Part shown: positions 1 to 9,524 of the stretch, piece by piece
Layout of the letters: every line of letters starts with the position of its first letter
Position numbering within the stretch: position 1 is the stretch's first letter
DNA from: Blattabacterium cuenoti
GTDB lineage: Bacteria > Bacteroidota > Bacteroidia > Flavobacteriales > Blattabacteriaceae
Assembly: GCF_014252455.1 (NCBI RefSeq)
Contig: NZ_CP060245.1
Span: 24,172 to 88,171, forward strand
Direction of reading: 5' to 3'
DNA length: 64,000 nucleotides
The notes under the pieces: model-generated
What the model was told of the DNA's origin: nothing
The model's database searches: none
What the model saw: only the letters and a program-made list of their open reading frames with translations
Position numbers and translations under genes: made by a program

Positions 1-549
1 ATAAAAAAAGGAAATATTTTTATTGATGGGTATAAAATTCAAGATATTAAATTAAAAAATTTAAGATCTCATATAAGAGTAATAACACAAGATCCTTTTT
101 TATTTAATGATTCTATTATTAACAATATAACTTTAGGAGATCCTTCAATTAGTATAGAAAAAATACAAAAGATGGCAAAAAAAATAGGTATTCATAATTT
201 AATTAATTCTTTTCCTCATGGATATCAATATGTAGTAAAAGAAAGAGGTGAAATTTTATCCCTTGGAGAAAAACAATTAATAGCTTTTTTAAGAGTACAA
301 ATGCATCCTTATTCTATGTTAATTTTAGATGAAGCTACTACTTCTTTAAATAAAAAGTTAGAAAAATTAATTTATCATGCTACAGAGATTTTAACAAAAA
401 ATAAAACTTCTATTATTATTACTCATCGTTTATCTACATTACAAAATGCGGATAAAATATTTGTTATTAAAAATGGAAATATTGTAGAAAAAGGGTTACA
501 TCAAGAACTTATTCAATTAAATGGATATTATGCAGGTTTATATAAATAA
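1..549 (+). CDS. ABC exporter, C-terminal part of the ATPase domain (5' end outside window)
   Basis: The frame is open from base 1, so this is the end of a longer gene. About 182 codons remain. They cover the second half of a nucleotide-binding domain: Q-loop (VITQDPFLFNDS), ABC signature LSLGEKQ, Walker B SMLILDEATTSL and switch histidine IITHRLSTL. The Walker A motif and any membrane domain would lie left of the window. The sequence style (LS-GE-QLIAF, HRLSTLQNADKIFV) matches the MsbA-like type I exporter family, which moves lipids or other substrates across the inner membrane. The D-loop reads SLN where SLD or SVD is usual. An internal ATG at 172 is not the true start. The gene converges with the foldase gene 13 bp away. 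The substrate cannot be told from what is visible. Confidence 0.85.
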   Translation: MKKGNIFIDGYKIQDIKLKNLRSHIRVITQDPFLFNDSIINNITLGDPSISIEKIQKMAKKIGIHNLINSFPHGYQYVVKERGEILSLGEKQLIAFLRVQMHPYSMLILDEATTSLNKKLEKLIYHATEILTKNKTSIIITHRLSTLQNADKIFVIKNGNIVEKGLHQELIQLNGYYAGLYK

Positions 550-561
550 AAATCATTAAAA

Positions 562-1803
562 TCATTTATCTATTATCGAATTATCTATTTTAAAAAAAGT
601 TTTTTTTAATTGAATTTTTACCCAATTTTTTATTATTTCTTGTTGTTTCATTTTATTTGCATATTCTTTTAAAATTGAATAATCTTTTTCAAATGAAAAA
701 GGATGACCAGGAATACATTTTAATAATTTTACAATAAAAAAAACGTTTTTACCATCAATTATTTCTTGATAAGGAATAGATATTTCTCCATTTTTTAAAT
801 TATTTAATGCTTTTTTCATTTTTTTTGATATATTTTTTTCATTGAATAAAATATTATTAAAAATAAAAACATCTACTATTTTTGAAGTATAATTTTTCTT
901 TTGTAAAGAAAAATTATTTTTTAATAATTTTTTTTTTAGATAATATGCAAAATTTTTTATTTTAATTAACTCTTCTTCTGTATATTTATTTTTAATTAAA
1001 ATATGTTTAATATCTCTTTTATTTTCATTTATTTTTTCTAAAAAAACTAAATGAAAACCTAAATTTGTTTCAAAAGGATCAGATATTTGTTTTTCTTTTA
1101 AAGAAAAAACTATATTTTCAAATTTTTTATCTAAAGAATTTTTTTTAATTCCTTTAATAATCCCACCTTTTAATGCAGTATTTAAATCTTCAGAAAATAA
1201 AATAGCTTTTGTAGAAAAATCACTACTAGTATGTATTTCTTTTTTTATTTTTTTTAAAAAATTTAAAATATTTTTTTTATTTTTCAAATTTATTTTTGGA
1301 TATAATTTTATATAAGAAATATAAATTTGTTTAGGACTAATAGGTCGTTCTTCCTTTTTTTTATGATTTATAAAATATTTTACCTCTTCAGGAGAAAGAT
1401 CAATAGTTTCCATTATTTTTTTATAAAATTTTTCTATATAATAATTATTTTTAATATCCTCAGTTAATTTTTCTAAAAATTCTTTAAAATATAAATTATT
1501 TTTTTTATTTGTATTATTAAATTGATCTTTAATATTAAAAATTATATTTTCTATTTTTAATTCTAATTCTTTTTTATCTATGTTAGGATCTTTTTTTTCA
1601 TATAATAATATTAATTTATTAGTTAATAAATTTTTTATTGCTTGTTGAAAAGACATATTTTGATGATTATATAAATAAGATTTAACTTCTGAATCTAAAA
1701 TAATTTCATTATCTATAATTGCAGAAATTCCTCCTATTCTTTCTAAAGAAAAAGAAAAAGAAAGAAAAAATAATAATATTATTAAATAAAATTTATTAAA
1801 CAT
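562..1803 (-). CDS. Periplasmic peptidyl-prolyl isomerase, SurA/PpiC type
   Basis: This 413-residue protein begins with a hydrophobic signal-like segment (residues 3-20) and then the SurA-type opening 'GGISAIIDNEIILDSEV'. A helical chaperone domain follows (about 25-160). Two parvulin-like regions come next (about 160-260 and 265-365); the first contains 'PKQIYISYIKLYP' and 'FSLKEKQISDPFETNLGFHLVFL', typical of PpiC domains. SurA-family proteins escort outer-membrane proteins through the periplasm and isomerise prolyl bonds. It is divergent from lptB, with 28 bp between the two starts, so both are read outward from one tiny promoter region. Lysine and asparagine inflation is heavy, as in the rest of the window. 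The family is clear; calling it surA itself would be a guess. Confidence 0.8.
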   Translation of the reverse strand: MFNKFYLIILLFFLSFSFSLERIGGISAIIDNEIILDSEVKSYLYNHQNMSFQQAIKNLLTNKLILLYEKKDPNIDKKELELKIENIIFNIKDQFNNTNKKNNLYFKEFLEKLTEDIKNNYYIEKFYKKIMETIDLSPEEVKYFINHKKKEERPISPKQIYISYIKLYPKINLKNKKNILNFLKKIKKEIHTSSDFSTKAILFSEDLNTALKGGIIKGIKKNSLDKKFENIVFSLKEKQISDPFETNLGFHLVFLEKINENKRDIKHILIKNKYTEEELIKIKNFAYYLKKKLLKNNFSLQKKNYTSKIVDVFIFNNILFNEKNISKKMKKALNNLKNGEISIPYQEIIDGKNVFFIVKLLKCIPGHPFSFEKDYSILKEYANKMKQQEIIKNWVKIQLKKTFFKIDNSIIDK

Positions 1804-1831
1804 AATATTAAATTTAATATAATAATTTTAA

Positions 1832-2575
1832 ATGACTTTAATTACTCAAAATATATATAAAAAATATAAAAAAAAATATATAATAAAGAATATCTCTATT
1901 TTTTTAAAAAAAGGTGAGATAGTAGGTTTAATTGGGCCTAATGGAGCTGGAAAAACTACATTATTTTATATTATTGTAGGAATTATACGACCAGATACAG
2001 GAAAAATTATTGTTAATGAGGAAAATATAACAAATTATCCAATTTATAAACGTTCTCAAAAAGGAATTGGATATTTATCACAAGAGCCATCTATATTTAG
2101 AAATTTATCTGTAGAAGAAAATATCTTATGTATATTAGAAATGAAAAAATATTCTTATAAAGAAAGAAAAAAAAAGACAGAAGAATTACTTGAAGAATTT
2201 GGATTACAACATATACGAAAATCTTTAGGATATCTTTTATCTGGTGGAGAACGTAGACGGATAGAAATTGCTAGATGTTTATCTATCAATCCTACATTTA
2301 TACTTTTAGATGAACCTTTTTCTGGAATTGATCCAATATCTATGGAAGAATTACAAAAAATTATTTTTCTTTTAAAAAAAAAAAATATTGGAATATTAAT
2401 TACTGATCATAATGTTAAAGAAACATTTATGATAACTGATCGTCTTTATTTAATATTTGAAGGAAAAATATTAAAAAATGGAACTTCTAAAGAATTACTA
2501 CAAGATCCTATAGTAAGGAAAGTTTATTTAGGAAATCAATTAATGAAAAATTATAAAATAAAAACTACTGAATGA
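1832..2575 (+). CDS. lptB: LPS export ABC transporter ATP-binding protein LptB
   Basis: A 247-residue soluble ABC ATPase. Walker A GPNGAGKTT is at residues 35-43, signature LSGGERRRIEIAR from 136, Walker B FILLDEPFSGIDP from 156 and the switch histidine in ITDHNVKET. The 'LSGGERRRIEIAR' form and the 240-residue length are characteristic of LptB, which powers lipopolysaccharide extraction from the inner membrane with LptF/G. The start is ATG at 1832. The stop overlaps the start of the thiamine pyrophosphokinase gene by 4 bp (ATGA), so the two are translationally coupled. A 12-A run at 2374-2385 sits in frame within the gene, making it a useful intact comparison for the three genes here that are broken at similar runs. 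Confidence 0.92.
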   Translation: MTLITQNIYKKYKKKYIIKNISIFLKKGEIVGLIGPNGAGKTTLFYIIVGIIRPDTGKIIVNEENITNYPIYKRSQKGIGYLSQEPSIFRNLSVEENILCILEMKKYSYKERKKKTEELLEEFGLQHIRKSLGYLLSGGERRRIEIARCLSINPTFILLDEPFSGIDPISMEELQKIIFLLKKKNIGILITDHNVKETFMITDRLYLIFEGKILKNGTSKELLQDPIVRKVYLGNQLMKNYKIKTTE

Positions 2576-3210
2576 ATCATCGTTTTAAAGGTCCAGAAAT
2601 AGGTTTATTTTTAAATGGAGACCCCCCTAATCTATATTCAGTTTATTCTAAAAAAAAATATTTTTTAAATAAAAAAATATTTGCTGTAGATGGAGCTTTT
2701 TATTATTTACAAAAAATGGGATTAAAAGTAGATTATATCAGTGGAGATTTTGATTCTTTTTTTAAAAAAAATATTCCTTTAGGTTATTATTTATTTGAAA
2801 CTTTAGATCAAAAATATACAGATTTTGATAAAGCTTTAAAAATAATATATAATAAAGGTTTTTTTAATGTAAATGTTTGGGGTGGTAGTGGAAAAGAACA
2901 AGATCATTTTTTAGGTAATTTATCTACAGCATTAAAATATAAAAAAAAATTATCTATTATTTTTCATGATCATTATCATTATTATTTTTTTTCTGATAAA
3001 AAAAACATTTTTTATCAGAAAAAAAATAAAATAATTTCTCTTTTTCCATTTACAAAAGTAGAAGGACTTTATACTCATGGATTAAAGTATCCAATACATA
3101 ATGGTATATTACAAATAGGAAAATGCATAGGTATTAGAAATAAAATAATGAAAAATAAAATAAAAATTAATTATAAAAAAGGAGAATTATTAATATTTAT
3201 AGAAAAATAA
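2572..3210 (+). CDS. Thiamine pyrophosphokinase
   Basis: This 212-residue protein has the thiamine diphosphokinase signature: 'AVDGAFYYL', the catalytic acidic motif 'ISGDFDSF' (about residues 57-64) and 'KYTDFDKAL'. The C-terminal beta domain includes 'GLKYPIHNG', the thiamine-binding part. The enzyme transfers pyrophosphate from ATP to thiamine. No thiamine biosynthesis gene is visible here, so it probably converts salvaged or host-supplied vitamin to TPP, which SucA (24878) needs. The start overlaps the lptB stop by 4 bp. Inside the gene, 2982-3028 is a perfect 22-bp inverted repeat with a 3-base loop, encoding the stretch around FFSDKKNIFYQKK. Confidence 0.85.
   Translation: MNHRFKGPEIGLFLNGDPPNLYSVYSKKKYFLNKKIFAVDGAFYYLQKMGLKVDYISGDFDSFFKKNIPLGYYLFETLDQKYTDFDKALKIIYNKGFFNVNVWGGSGKEQDHFLGNLSTALKYKKKLSIIFHDHYHYYFFSDKKNIFYQKKNKIISLFPFTKVEGLYTHGLKYPIHNGILQIGKCIGIRNKIMKNKIKINYKKGELLIFIEK
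2982..3028 (+). repeat. Perfect 22-bp inverted repeat inside the thiamine pyrophosphokinase gene
   Basis: The left arm is 2982-3003 and the right arm 3007-3028, exact reverse complements around the 3-base loop ACA. The core is TTTTCTGATAAAAAA / TTTTTTATCAGAAAA. It lies wholly in coding sequence, so it is neither a gene-end terminator nor an intergenic operator. It would form a long RNA or DNA hairpin. Confidence 0.9.
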
Positions 3211-3215
3211 AAAAT

Positions 3216-3749
3216 TTATTTAATCCATTGATTTATTTTATAAATCATTTTATCTGTATATTGATTTAAATTATCATTTTTTTTTATAGAAGAAATAGAG
3301 ATATGTACATATCCATGATAAATCATATGGAACAGATAAGCTGTTTGTTGTATTGGTCGTAAAAATTCATCTATAGTAAAATTATTCTTTTTTCCAGCAT
3401 GAAAAGATTTTTTATCAGATCCAGTTGTAATAGAGACCAATAAATGTTTCCCATATAAAATTTTATTATTATCATAATATAATTTAGTTAAAACTTGATC
3501 TTTCCACTCTTTTAATAAAGAAGGATAACTATACCAATATAATGGAAATTGAAAAACAATACAATTTATCTTGAAAAGAATATTAATTTCTTCCTCTATT
3601 TTTATTTTAAAATTAGGATAAATATTATATAATTTTCTTATAATAATATTATTATTATATTTATTTTTAATATTTTTTACAATTTTTTTATTTAAAATTG
3701 ATTTTTCTATATTAGGATGAGCTACTAAAAATAAAATATTTTTTGTCAT
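3216..3749 (-). CDS. NAD(P)H-dependent oxidoreductase, flavodoxin-like fold
   Basis: A 177-residue flavoprotein of the NAD(P)H:quinone-reductase type (Flavodoxin_2 family). The N terminus 'NILFLVAHPNIEKSILNK' is the phosphate loop that binds the flavin. The family hallmark 'QFPLYWYSYPSLLKEWKDQV' and 'GKHLLVSITTGSDKKSFH' follow. Relatives such as KefF and MdaB reduce quinones or electrophiles with two electrons. It lies 17 bp downstream of mdh on the same strand and could be cotranscribed with it. It converges with the thiamine pyrophosphokinase gene. The physiological acceptor cannot be told from sequence. Confidence 0.8.
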   Translation of the reverse strand: MTKNILFLVAHPNIEKSILNKKIVKNIKNKYNNNIIIRKLYNIYPNFKIKIEEEINILFKINCIVFQFPLYWYSYPSLLKEWKDQVLTKLYYDNNKILYGKHLLVSITTGSDKKSFHAGKKNNFTIDEFLRPIQQTAYLFHMIYHGYVHISISSIKKNDNLNQYTDKMIYKINQWIK

Positions 3750-3766
3750 ACTACATCATTGTTATA

Positions 3767-4699
3767 CTAAAAATTAAAATTATGTAATTTTTTTATCATA
3801 TTTTTTACATAATTAGCTGATTCTTTTAAAAGATTCATCTCTTCTATATTTAATTTTAATTCTAATATTTTTTCTACTCCATTTTTTCCTAAAATAATTG
3901 GTACTCCTAAATATAAATTATACAAATTATATTCTCCATTTAAAAAAACAGAACAAGATAAAATTTTTTTAGAATTATGCAATATAGATTCCACCATTTC
4001 TAATACTGAGGCACTAGGAGCCATCCATGCTGATATTCCCAATAAATTTACAATTTGTTCTCCTCCTTTTTTAGTTTTTTCAATAATTTTTTGATTTTTT
4101 TCTTTTGATAAAAATTCCATCAAAGGAATTCCTGATATTGTAGTATATCTATATAAAGGAATCATCGTATCTCCATGTCCTCCTAATAATACAGTTTGTA
4201 TATCTGTATGAGAACAATTTAATTCTTTAGATAAAAAAAAACGATATCTAGAAGTATCTAATATTCCTGCCATTCCAATTATACGAGATGAATCTATTTT
4301 TGCGGTTAAATAACTAACATAAGCCATTATATCTAATGGATTTGAAACAATAATTATTTTAGCTTTTGGTGAAAAAAAAATAGATTTTTTAGTGACAAAA
4401 TTTATAATTTTTGCGTTATGATTTAATAAATCATCTCTACTCATTCCTGGTTTTCTAGGAATACCACAAGTAATAATAATAATTTCAGAATTTTTAGTTT
4501 TAGAATAATCATTATTAGATCCAATAACTTGAGTATTAGATCTAATAATCGGTAACATTTGAGATATATCTAAACTTTTTCCTTCAGATAATTTTTCTCT
4601 AATATCTAATAATACAATTTTTTTAACAATATTTTTTTGGGCTAATAAACTAGCACATGAAGTCCCAACATTCCCTGCTCCAATAATAGTAACTTTCAT
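3767..4699 (-). CDS. mdh: Malate dehydrogenase
   Basis: A 310-residue LDH-like malate dehydrogenase. The Rossmann motif GAGNVG is at residues 7-12, followed by 'ITCGIPRKPGMSRDDLLNHN', the arginine-containing substrate loop of the MDH branch. Then come 'VSNPLDIMAYVSY' and the catalytic histidine in 'GGHGDTMIPLYRYT'. It oxidises malate to oxaloacetate with NAD in the TCA cycle, which is otherwise represented here by sucA, sucB and sucC. The length is normal and all catalytic motifs are present. It is divergent from gcvP, with 122 bp between them. Confidence 0.93.
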   Translation of the reverse strand: MKVTIIGAGNVGTSCASLLAQKNIVKKIVLLDIREKLSEGKSLDISQMLPIIRSNTQVIGSNNDYSKTKNSEIIIITCGIPRKPGMSRDDLLNHNAKIINFVTKKSIFFSPKAKIIIVSNPLDIMAYVSYLTAKIDSSRIIGMAGILDTSRYRFFLSKELNCSHTDIQTVLLGGHGDTMIPLYRYTTISGIPLMEFLSKEKNQKIIEKTKKGGEQIVNLLGISAWMAPSASVLEMVESILHNSKKILSCSVFLNGEYNLYNLYLGVPIILGKNGVEKILELKLNIEEMNLLKESANYVKNMIKKLHNFNF

Positions 4700-4775
4700 T
4701 TTTTTGGATATTATTTCAATAAATGTATGAATTTTTTTTACGAGATTCTTTAAATTACTTAAAATAATATTTATC

Positions 4776-4783
4776 TACCTTTG
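4776..4783 (+). promoter_or_regulatory. Bacteroidota-type -7 promoter element upstream of gcvP
   Basis: The sequence TACCTTTG matches the Bacteroidota sigma-70 -7 consensus TAnnTTTG exactly. It lies 38 bp upstream of the gcvP ATG. No clear -33 TTG is visible at the usual spacing. Confidence 0.55.
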
Positions 4784-4821
4784 TAAAAAAAAAAGTAATA
4801 AAAACATAATTTTTATTTTTT

Positions 4822-7719
4822 ATGATGAATAATAATTTTATTCTAAAAAAATTTTATTATAGACATATAGGTCCTTCTAATACAGACATTAAAAAAATGT
4901 TAAAAGTATTAAAATGTAAGTCTATAAAAAATTTAATTCATCAAACCATTCCAAAAGAAATTTTTTTGAAAAAAAAATTAAATATTCCTTATTCTATTTC
5001 TGAATATCAATATTTAAATCATATTTATAAAATTAGTAAAAAAAATAAAATTTATCGTTCTTATATAGGATTAGGATATAAAAATACAATTACTCCATCT
5101 GTTATTCAAAGAAATATTTTAGAAAATCCTAATTGGTATACCCCTTATACTCCTTATCAATCTGAAATATCTCAAGGACGTTTAGAAGCTTTAATGAATT
5201 TTCAAACTATGATTTCAGATCTTACTAAAATGAAAATTAGTAATGCATCTATGTTAGATGAAGGAACTGCTACAGCTGATGCTATGTTTATGATTTATAA
5301 AGAAAAATTTCAAAATAAAAAAATAAAAAATAATTCTTATTTTTTTGTTTCAAATAAAATTTTTCCACAAACTTTAGCAATTTTAAAAACTAGATGTAAT
5401 GGTTTAGGGATTAATTTAATTCAAGATTTTCATGAAAACTTATGCGATAAAAAATATAAAAATAAAAAAATATTTGGTTTATTACTCCCATACCCTTCCT
5501 CTTTAGGAGAAATTTATGATTATCATGAAATTATCCAATTTGCAAAAAAAAAAGATATATCTATAATAATATCTACTGATTTATTATCACTTACTTTATT
5601 AAAACCTCCTGGAGAATTTGGAGCAGATGTAGTAATTGGATCTACACAATCTTTTGGAATTCCTATGGGATATGGTGGCCCTCATGCTGCTTTTTTTTCT
5701 ACTCATGAAAAATACAAACGTTTTATTCCAGGAAGAATTATTGGAGAAACTATCGATAAAAATCATCATAAAGCTTTTCGAATGGCTTTACAAACTAGAG
5801 AACAACATATAAAAAGAGAAAAAGCAACTTCCAATATTTGTACATCACAAGTATTACCCGCTATTATGGCTTCTATGTATGCTTTATATCATGGGCCAAA
5901 AGGGTTATCCCTTATTGCTCATAATATTCATAAATATACTAAAAAATTAGAATATAAATTGATATCTATTATGGGTAATAATAGTATTACTCAAGTAAAT
6001 ATTTTTTATTTTGATACACTTTACATTAAAATAAATAAAAAAAATAATTTTTCTTTAAAAGATTTAAAAAAAGTAGCTGAATATAAAAAAACTAATTTTA
6101 GATATATTGACAATCATCATATGACTATTACCTTAGATGAAACTACTAATGTAAAAGATATCAATCATATTGTTTCTATATTCAATAAATTCAAAAAAAA
6201 AAATCAATTTTTTAAATATAAAAAAAAGAACACATCAAGAATTCCTAATTCTTTAAAAAGAAAATCTAATTTTTTAAAAAATTCCATATTCCATAAATAT
6301 CATTCAGAAAATGAATTAATTCGTTATATGAAAAGATTAGAAAAAAAAGATCTTTCATTAAATCATTCTATGATTCCATTAGGATCATGTACTATGAAAT
6401 TAAATGCATCTACAGAATTACTTTCTTTAAGTCAATATGAATGGAGAAATATTCATCCTTTTGCCCCTATAAAACAAACTAAAGGATACCAATTAATTTT
6501 TAAAAAATTAAAAAAATATTTAAAAGAAATTACTGGATTATATGGAGTTTCATTACAACCTAATTCTGGAGCTCAAGGAGAATATGCGGGACTGATGGTA
6601 ATCAAAGCTTTTCATAATTCTTTACACGAAAAAAAAAGAAATATAGCTTTAATTCCTTCTTCTTCTCATGGAACTAATCCTGCCTCTGCTATGATGGCTG
6701 GAATGAAAGTAATTTTAATTAAAAATAAAAAAAATGGAACTATTGATAAAAATGATTTATTAGAAAAAGTAAAAGTAAATCAAGACTTTTTATCTGTACT
6801 TATGCTTACTTATCCTTCTACATATGGGATATTTGAATCAAATATTAAAGATATTACAGATATTATTCATAAATATGGAGGACAAGTTTATATGGATGGA
6901 GCTAATATGAATGCACAAATTGGATTAATTAAACCAGCATGTTTAGGTATCGATGTATGTCATTTAAATCTTCATAAAACTTTTTCTATCCCTCATGGAG
7001 GAGGAGGGCCAGGAATGGGCCCTATTTGTGTTGCTTCACATTTATATCCTTTTCTTCCAAATCATCCTTTTCATAAAAAAAAAGGAGAAAATTCTCAAAC
7101 AACATTAACGATCTCTTCTGCCCCATATGGATCTCCTTTAATTTTAACTATTCCTTATGCTTATATTCGTCTTTTAGGTCCAGATGGATTAAAAAAATGT
7201 ACAGAAATATCCATATTAAATGCAAATTATATAAAGGAAAAAATTAAAAATTTTTATAAAATATTATATATAGGAAAAAACAATAAAGTAGCACATGAAC
7301 TTATTATTGATTGTAGAATGTATAAATCTATAGGAATAGACGTTCTAGATATAGCAAAAAGAATGATGGATTATGGATATCATGCTCCTACAATTTCTTT
7401 TCCTGTAGTAGGATGTATGATGATAGAACCTACAGAAAGTGAATCTAAAGAAGAATTAGATCGTTTTATTGATACACTGATTAATATCAGAAAAGAAATA
7501 GATGAAATAAAAAAAGGGAAATATAATACAACAAATAATGTTTTCAAAAATGCACCACATAGTTTAGAATTATTAACTAATAATGATTGGACTTATCCAT
7601 ATAATAGAGAAAAAGCGGCATATCCATTAAATTGGGTAAAAAAAAGAAAATTTTGGCCATCTGTTAATCGAATTAATGATAGTTATGGAGATAGAAATCT
7701 CATTTGTTCTTGTACTTAA
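4822..7719 (+). CDS. gcvP: Glycine dehydrogenase (decarboxylating), P protein
   Basis: A 965-residue, full-length homodimeric-type P protein of the glycine cleavage system, which decarboxylates glycine and passes the aminomethyl group to the lipoylated H protein. Diagnostic segments include 'YTPYQSEISQGRLEALMNFQ', 'DEGTATADAM' and 'PMGYGGPHAAFF' in the N half, and 'SSHGTNPASAMMAG' plus the PLP-lysine motif 'NLHKTFSIPHGGGGPGMGP' in the C half. It starts at ATG 4822; a second ATG follows immediately. It overlaps the tsaD stop by 4 bp in a convergent arrangement. The enzyme links glycine to one-carbon units. Confidence 0.95.
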   Translation: MMNNNFILKKFYYRHIGPSNTDIKKMLKVLKCKSIKNLIHQTIPKEIFLKKKLNIPYSISEYQYLNHIYKISKKNKIYRSYIGLGYKNTITPSVIQRNILENPNWYTPYTPYQSEISQGRLEALMNFQTMISDLTKMKISNASMLDEGTATADAMFMIYKEKFQNKKIKNNSYFFVSNKIFPQTLAILKTRCNGLGINLIQDFHENLCDKKYKNKKIFGLLLPYPSSLGEIYDYHEIIQFAKKKDISIIISTDLLSLTLLKPPGEFGADVVIGSTQSFGIPMGYGGPHAAFFSTHEKYKRFIPGRIIGETIDKNHHKAFRMALQTREQHIKREKATSNICTSQVLPAIMASMYALYHGPKGLSLIAHNIHKYTKKLEYKLISIMGNNSITQVNIFYFDTLYIKINKKNNFSLKDLKKVAEYKKTNFRYIDNHHMTITLDETTNVKDINHIVSIFNKFKKKNQFFKYKKKNTSRIPNSLKRKSNFLKNSIFHKYHSENELIRYMKRLEKKDLSLNHSMIPLGSCTMKLNASTELLSLSQYEWRNIHPFAPIKQTKGYQLIFKKLKKYLKEITGLYGVSLQPNSGAQGEYAGLMVIKAFHNSLHEKKRNIALIPSSSHGTNPASAMMAGMKVILIKNKKNGTIDKNDLLEKVKVNQDFLSVLMLTYPSTYGIFESNIKDITDIIHKYGGQVYMDGANMNAQIGLIKPACLGIDVCHLNLHKTFSIPHGGGGPGMGPICVASHLYPFLPNHPFHKKKGENSQTTLTISSAPYGSPLILTIPYAYIRLLGPDGLKKCTEISILNANYIKEKIKNFYKILYIGKNNKVAHELIIDCRMYKSIGIDVLDIAKRMMDYGYHAPTISFPVVGCMMIEPTESESKEELDRFIDTLINIRKEIDEIKKGKYNTTNNVFKNAPHSLELLTNNDWTYPYNREKAAYPLNWVKKRKFWPSVNRINDSYGDRNLICSCT

Positions 7720-8747
7720 AATTTTTTAAATTTTGAATACGAAGTAACATCTATAGTAGAAAATAAATGCTGTTTATATTTTAATAAACCTGCTATTGCT
7801 ATCATAGCTCCATTATCTGTTGTATATTTTTTTTTTAATAAAAAAATTTCCCATTTTTTATTCTTCTTTTTTTGAAGTAAAAAAAGTCGTCTAATTTCAT
7901 TATTTGCAGAAACTCCTCCAGCTAAAACTATTCTAAATATTTTAGTTTTTAAAGTAGCTTTTTTTATTTTTTCTAAAAGAATTTCTGCAATAATTTTTTG
8001 TACAGAAGCACATAAATCTGATAAATTTTTTTTTATAAAAAAAGAATCTTTTTTTGTTTCATTTTTTATAAACTGAATTACTTGACTTTTAAATCCACTA
8101 AAACTAAAATTTAATCCATTTACTAATGGTTTGGAAAAAATAAATTTTTGTGAATTTCCATTTTTAGAAAAAAAATCTAATATAGGACCTCCTGGATAAG
8201 AAAAACCAAATATTCTCGCTATTTTATCTAAAGTTTCTCCTACAGGATTATCTAAAGTAGATCCTAATATTTTCATTTTAAAAAAATCATCTACTAAAAT
8301 AATTTGAGTATGACCTCCACTAATCATTAAACATAAAAAAGGAAATTTTGGAATTTTATTATTAATATTAGCATCATTTATAAAATGTGTAAGTATATGT
8401 GCTCGAATATGATTAACAGATATAAGAGGAATTTTTAATCCTATTGAAAATGATTTTGCAAAAGATGCTCCTATTAATAATGATCCTATTAACCCTGGTC
8501 CTAAAGTAAAAGATACAGCATCAATTTGATATTTATTAATTTTAGATACTACAATAGCTTTATTTACAGCAAAATAAATATTTTTATCATGATATCTAGC
8601 AGCTAATTCTGGAACTACTCCTCCATATTTTTTATGAATTTTTTGATGTAAAATTATATTAGATAATACTTTTGTATTTCTAATGATAGAAACAGCTGTA
8701 TCATCACAAGATGTTTCTATCCCTAGAATAATAAGTTTTTTTTTCAA
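7716..8747 (-). CDS. tsaD: tRNA N6-threonylcarbamoyladenosine synthase TsaD
   Basis: This 343-residue ASKHA-fold protein has the classic start 'LGIETSCDDTAVS', the metal-binding histidines in 'VNHIRAHILTH', 'PFLCLMISGGHTQI' and 'VLAGGVSANNEIR'. TsaD transfers the threonylcarbamoyl group to A37 of ANN-decoding tRNAs. Its partner TsaB is encoded in the same window at 52584-53231, far away. The convergent overlap with the gcvP stop means the two genes share four bases. Confidence 0.94.
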   Translation of the reverse strand: MKKKLIILGIETSCDDTAVSIIRNTKVLSNIILHQKIHKKYGGVVPELAARYHDKNIYFAVNKAIVVSKINKYQIDAVSFTLGPGLIGSLLIGASFAKSFSIGLKIPLISVNHIRAHILTHFINDANINNKIPKFPFLCLMISGGHTQIILVDDFFKMKILGSTLDNPVGETLDKIARIFGFSYPGGPILDFFSKNGNSQKFIFSKPLVNGLNFSFSGFKSQVIQFIKNETKKDSFFIKKNLSDLCASVQKIIAEILLEKIKKATLKTKIFRIVLAGGVSANNEIRRLFLLQKKKNKKWEIFLLKKKYTTDNGAMIAIAGLLKYKQHLFSTIDVTSYSKFKKF

Positions 8748-8854
8748 AAAAATTAATTTTATTTAATAATATTAAAAAATATTATAAATTTTTTATATAA
8801 AAAAATTTAAAATATAGATTGAAAGAGAAGTAAATATATCTTAAAAGGAAAGTT

Positions 8855-8882
8855 TTGTATCTTAATATTTTTAATACCTTTA
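8855..8882 (+). promoter_or_regulatory. Putative promoter of the Lrp/AsnC-type gene
   Basis: TTG at 8855-8857 is followed after 17 bases by TACCTTTA at 8875-8882, one base off the Bacteroidota TAnnTTTG element. It lies 31 bp upstream of the ATG at 8914. Spacing and position are right; the mismatch lowers confidence. Confidence 0.4.
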
Positions 8883-8913
8883 TTATATACAAAAAAAATA
8901 AAAATATATAACA

Positions 8914-9420
8914 ATGATTTTAAGATATCATACAGATGAAATAGACAATACTATTGTAAAAAAACTGAATTTAAATGCTAGAATTCCATATACTGAAATT
9001 AGTAAACAAATCAGTAAAGAAATTAAACCATTATCGGTTGGGACTGTTCATGTAAGAGTTAAAAAATTAGAAGAATATGGAATTATAAAAGGAAGTACCT
9101 TAATTATTGGTTATGAATCATTAGGTTTTCATTTAATTGCTTTTGTAGGAATATTATCTGATTCACGTGAATCTCAATTAGTAAAAGAAGAATTAAAAAA
9201 AATTCCAAATATTGTACAATTATATATTACTTCCGGGAAGTATAATCTTTTTTGTAGAATTATTGCTAAAGATCCTTCAGATGCTAGAAATGTCATATCT
9301 AGAATAGGAAAAATAAAAGGAGTGTTAAGAACAGAATCTACTATTTGTTTAGAAGAAAGTATTAATGATGAAAATAGATTACTTTCTAATATTTTAAAAA
9401 AACACACATCTACTTCTTAA
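8914..9420 (+). CDS. Lrp/AsnC family transcriptional regulator
   Basis: A 168-residue protein with an N-terminal winged helix ('DEIDNTIVKKLNLNARIPYT', with the recognition helix near 'SVGTVHVRVKKLEEYGII') and a C-terminal RAM/AsnC ligand domain ('YITSGKYNLFCRIIAKD'). Proteins of this family form octamers and respond to amino acids. It is the only DNA-binding transcription factor I recognise in the window, notable in a genome that otherwise shows little regulation. It stands alone between tsaD (divergent) and a decayed gene. Its targets cannot be inferred. Confidence 0.88.
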   Translation: MILRYHTDEIDNTIVKKLNLNARIPYTEISKQISKEIKPLSVGTVHVRVKKLEEYGIIKGSTLIIGYESLGFHLIAFVGILSDSRESQLVKEELKKIPNIVQLYITSGKYNLFCRIIAKDPSDARNVISRIGKIKGVLRTESTICLEESINDENRLLSNILKKHTSTS

Positions 9421-9524
9421 AGTAGAAAAAATATTATTATGAGATAATTATCTCTTTAAATTCAACTATTTTTAAATCATTTTATCCTTTCAAAAAAATT
9501 GTCTAGTTTCAATTTTTTATTGGA

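Noticed and set aside
9174..9407. Minus-strand open frame opposite the Lrp-type gene
   Set aside because: It lies fully inside a well-supported gene and shows no family motif.
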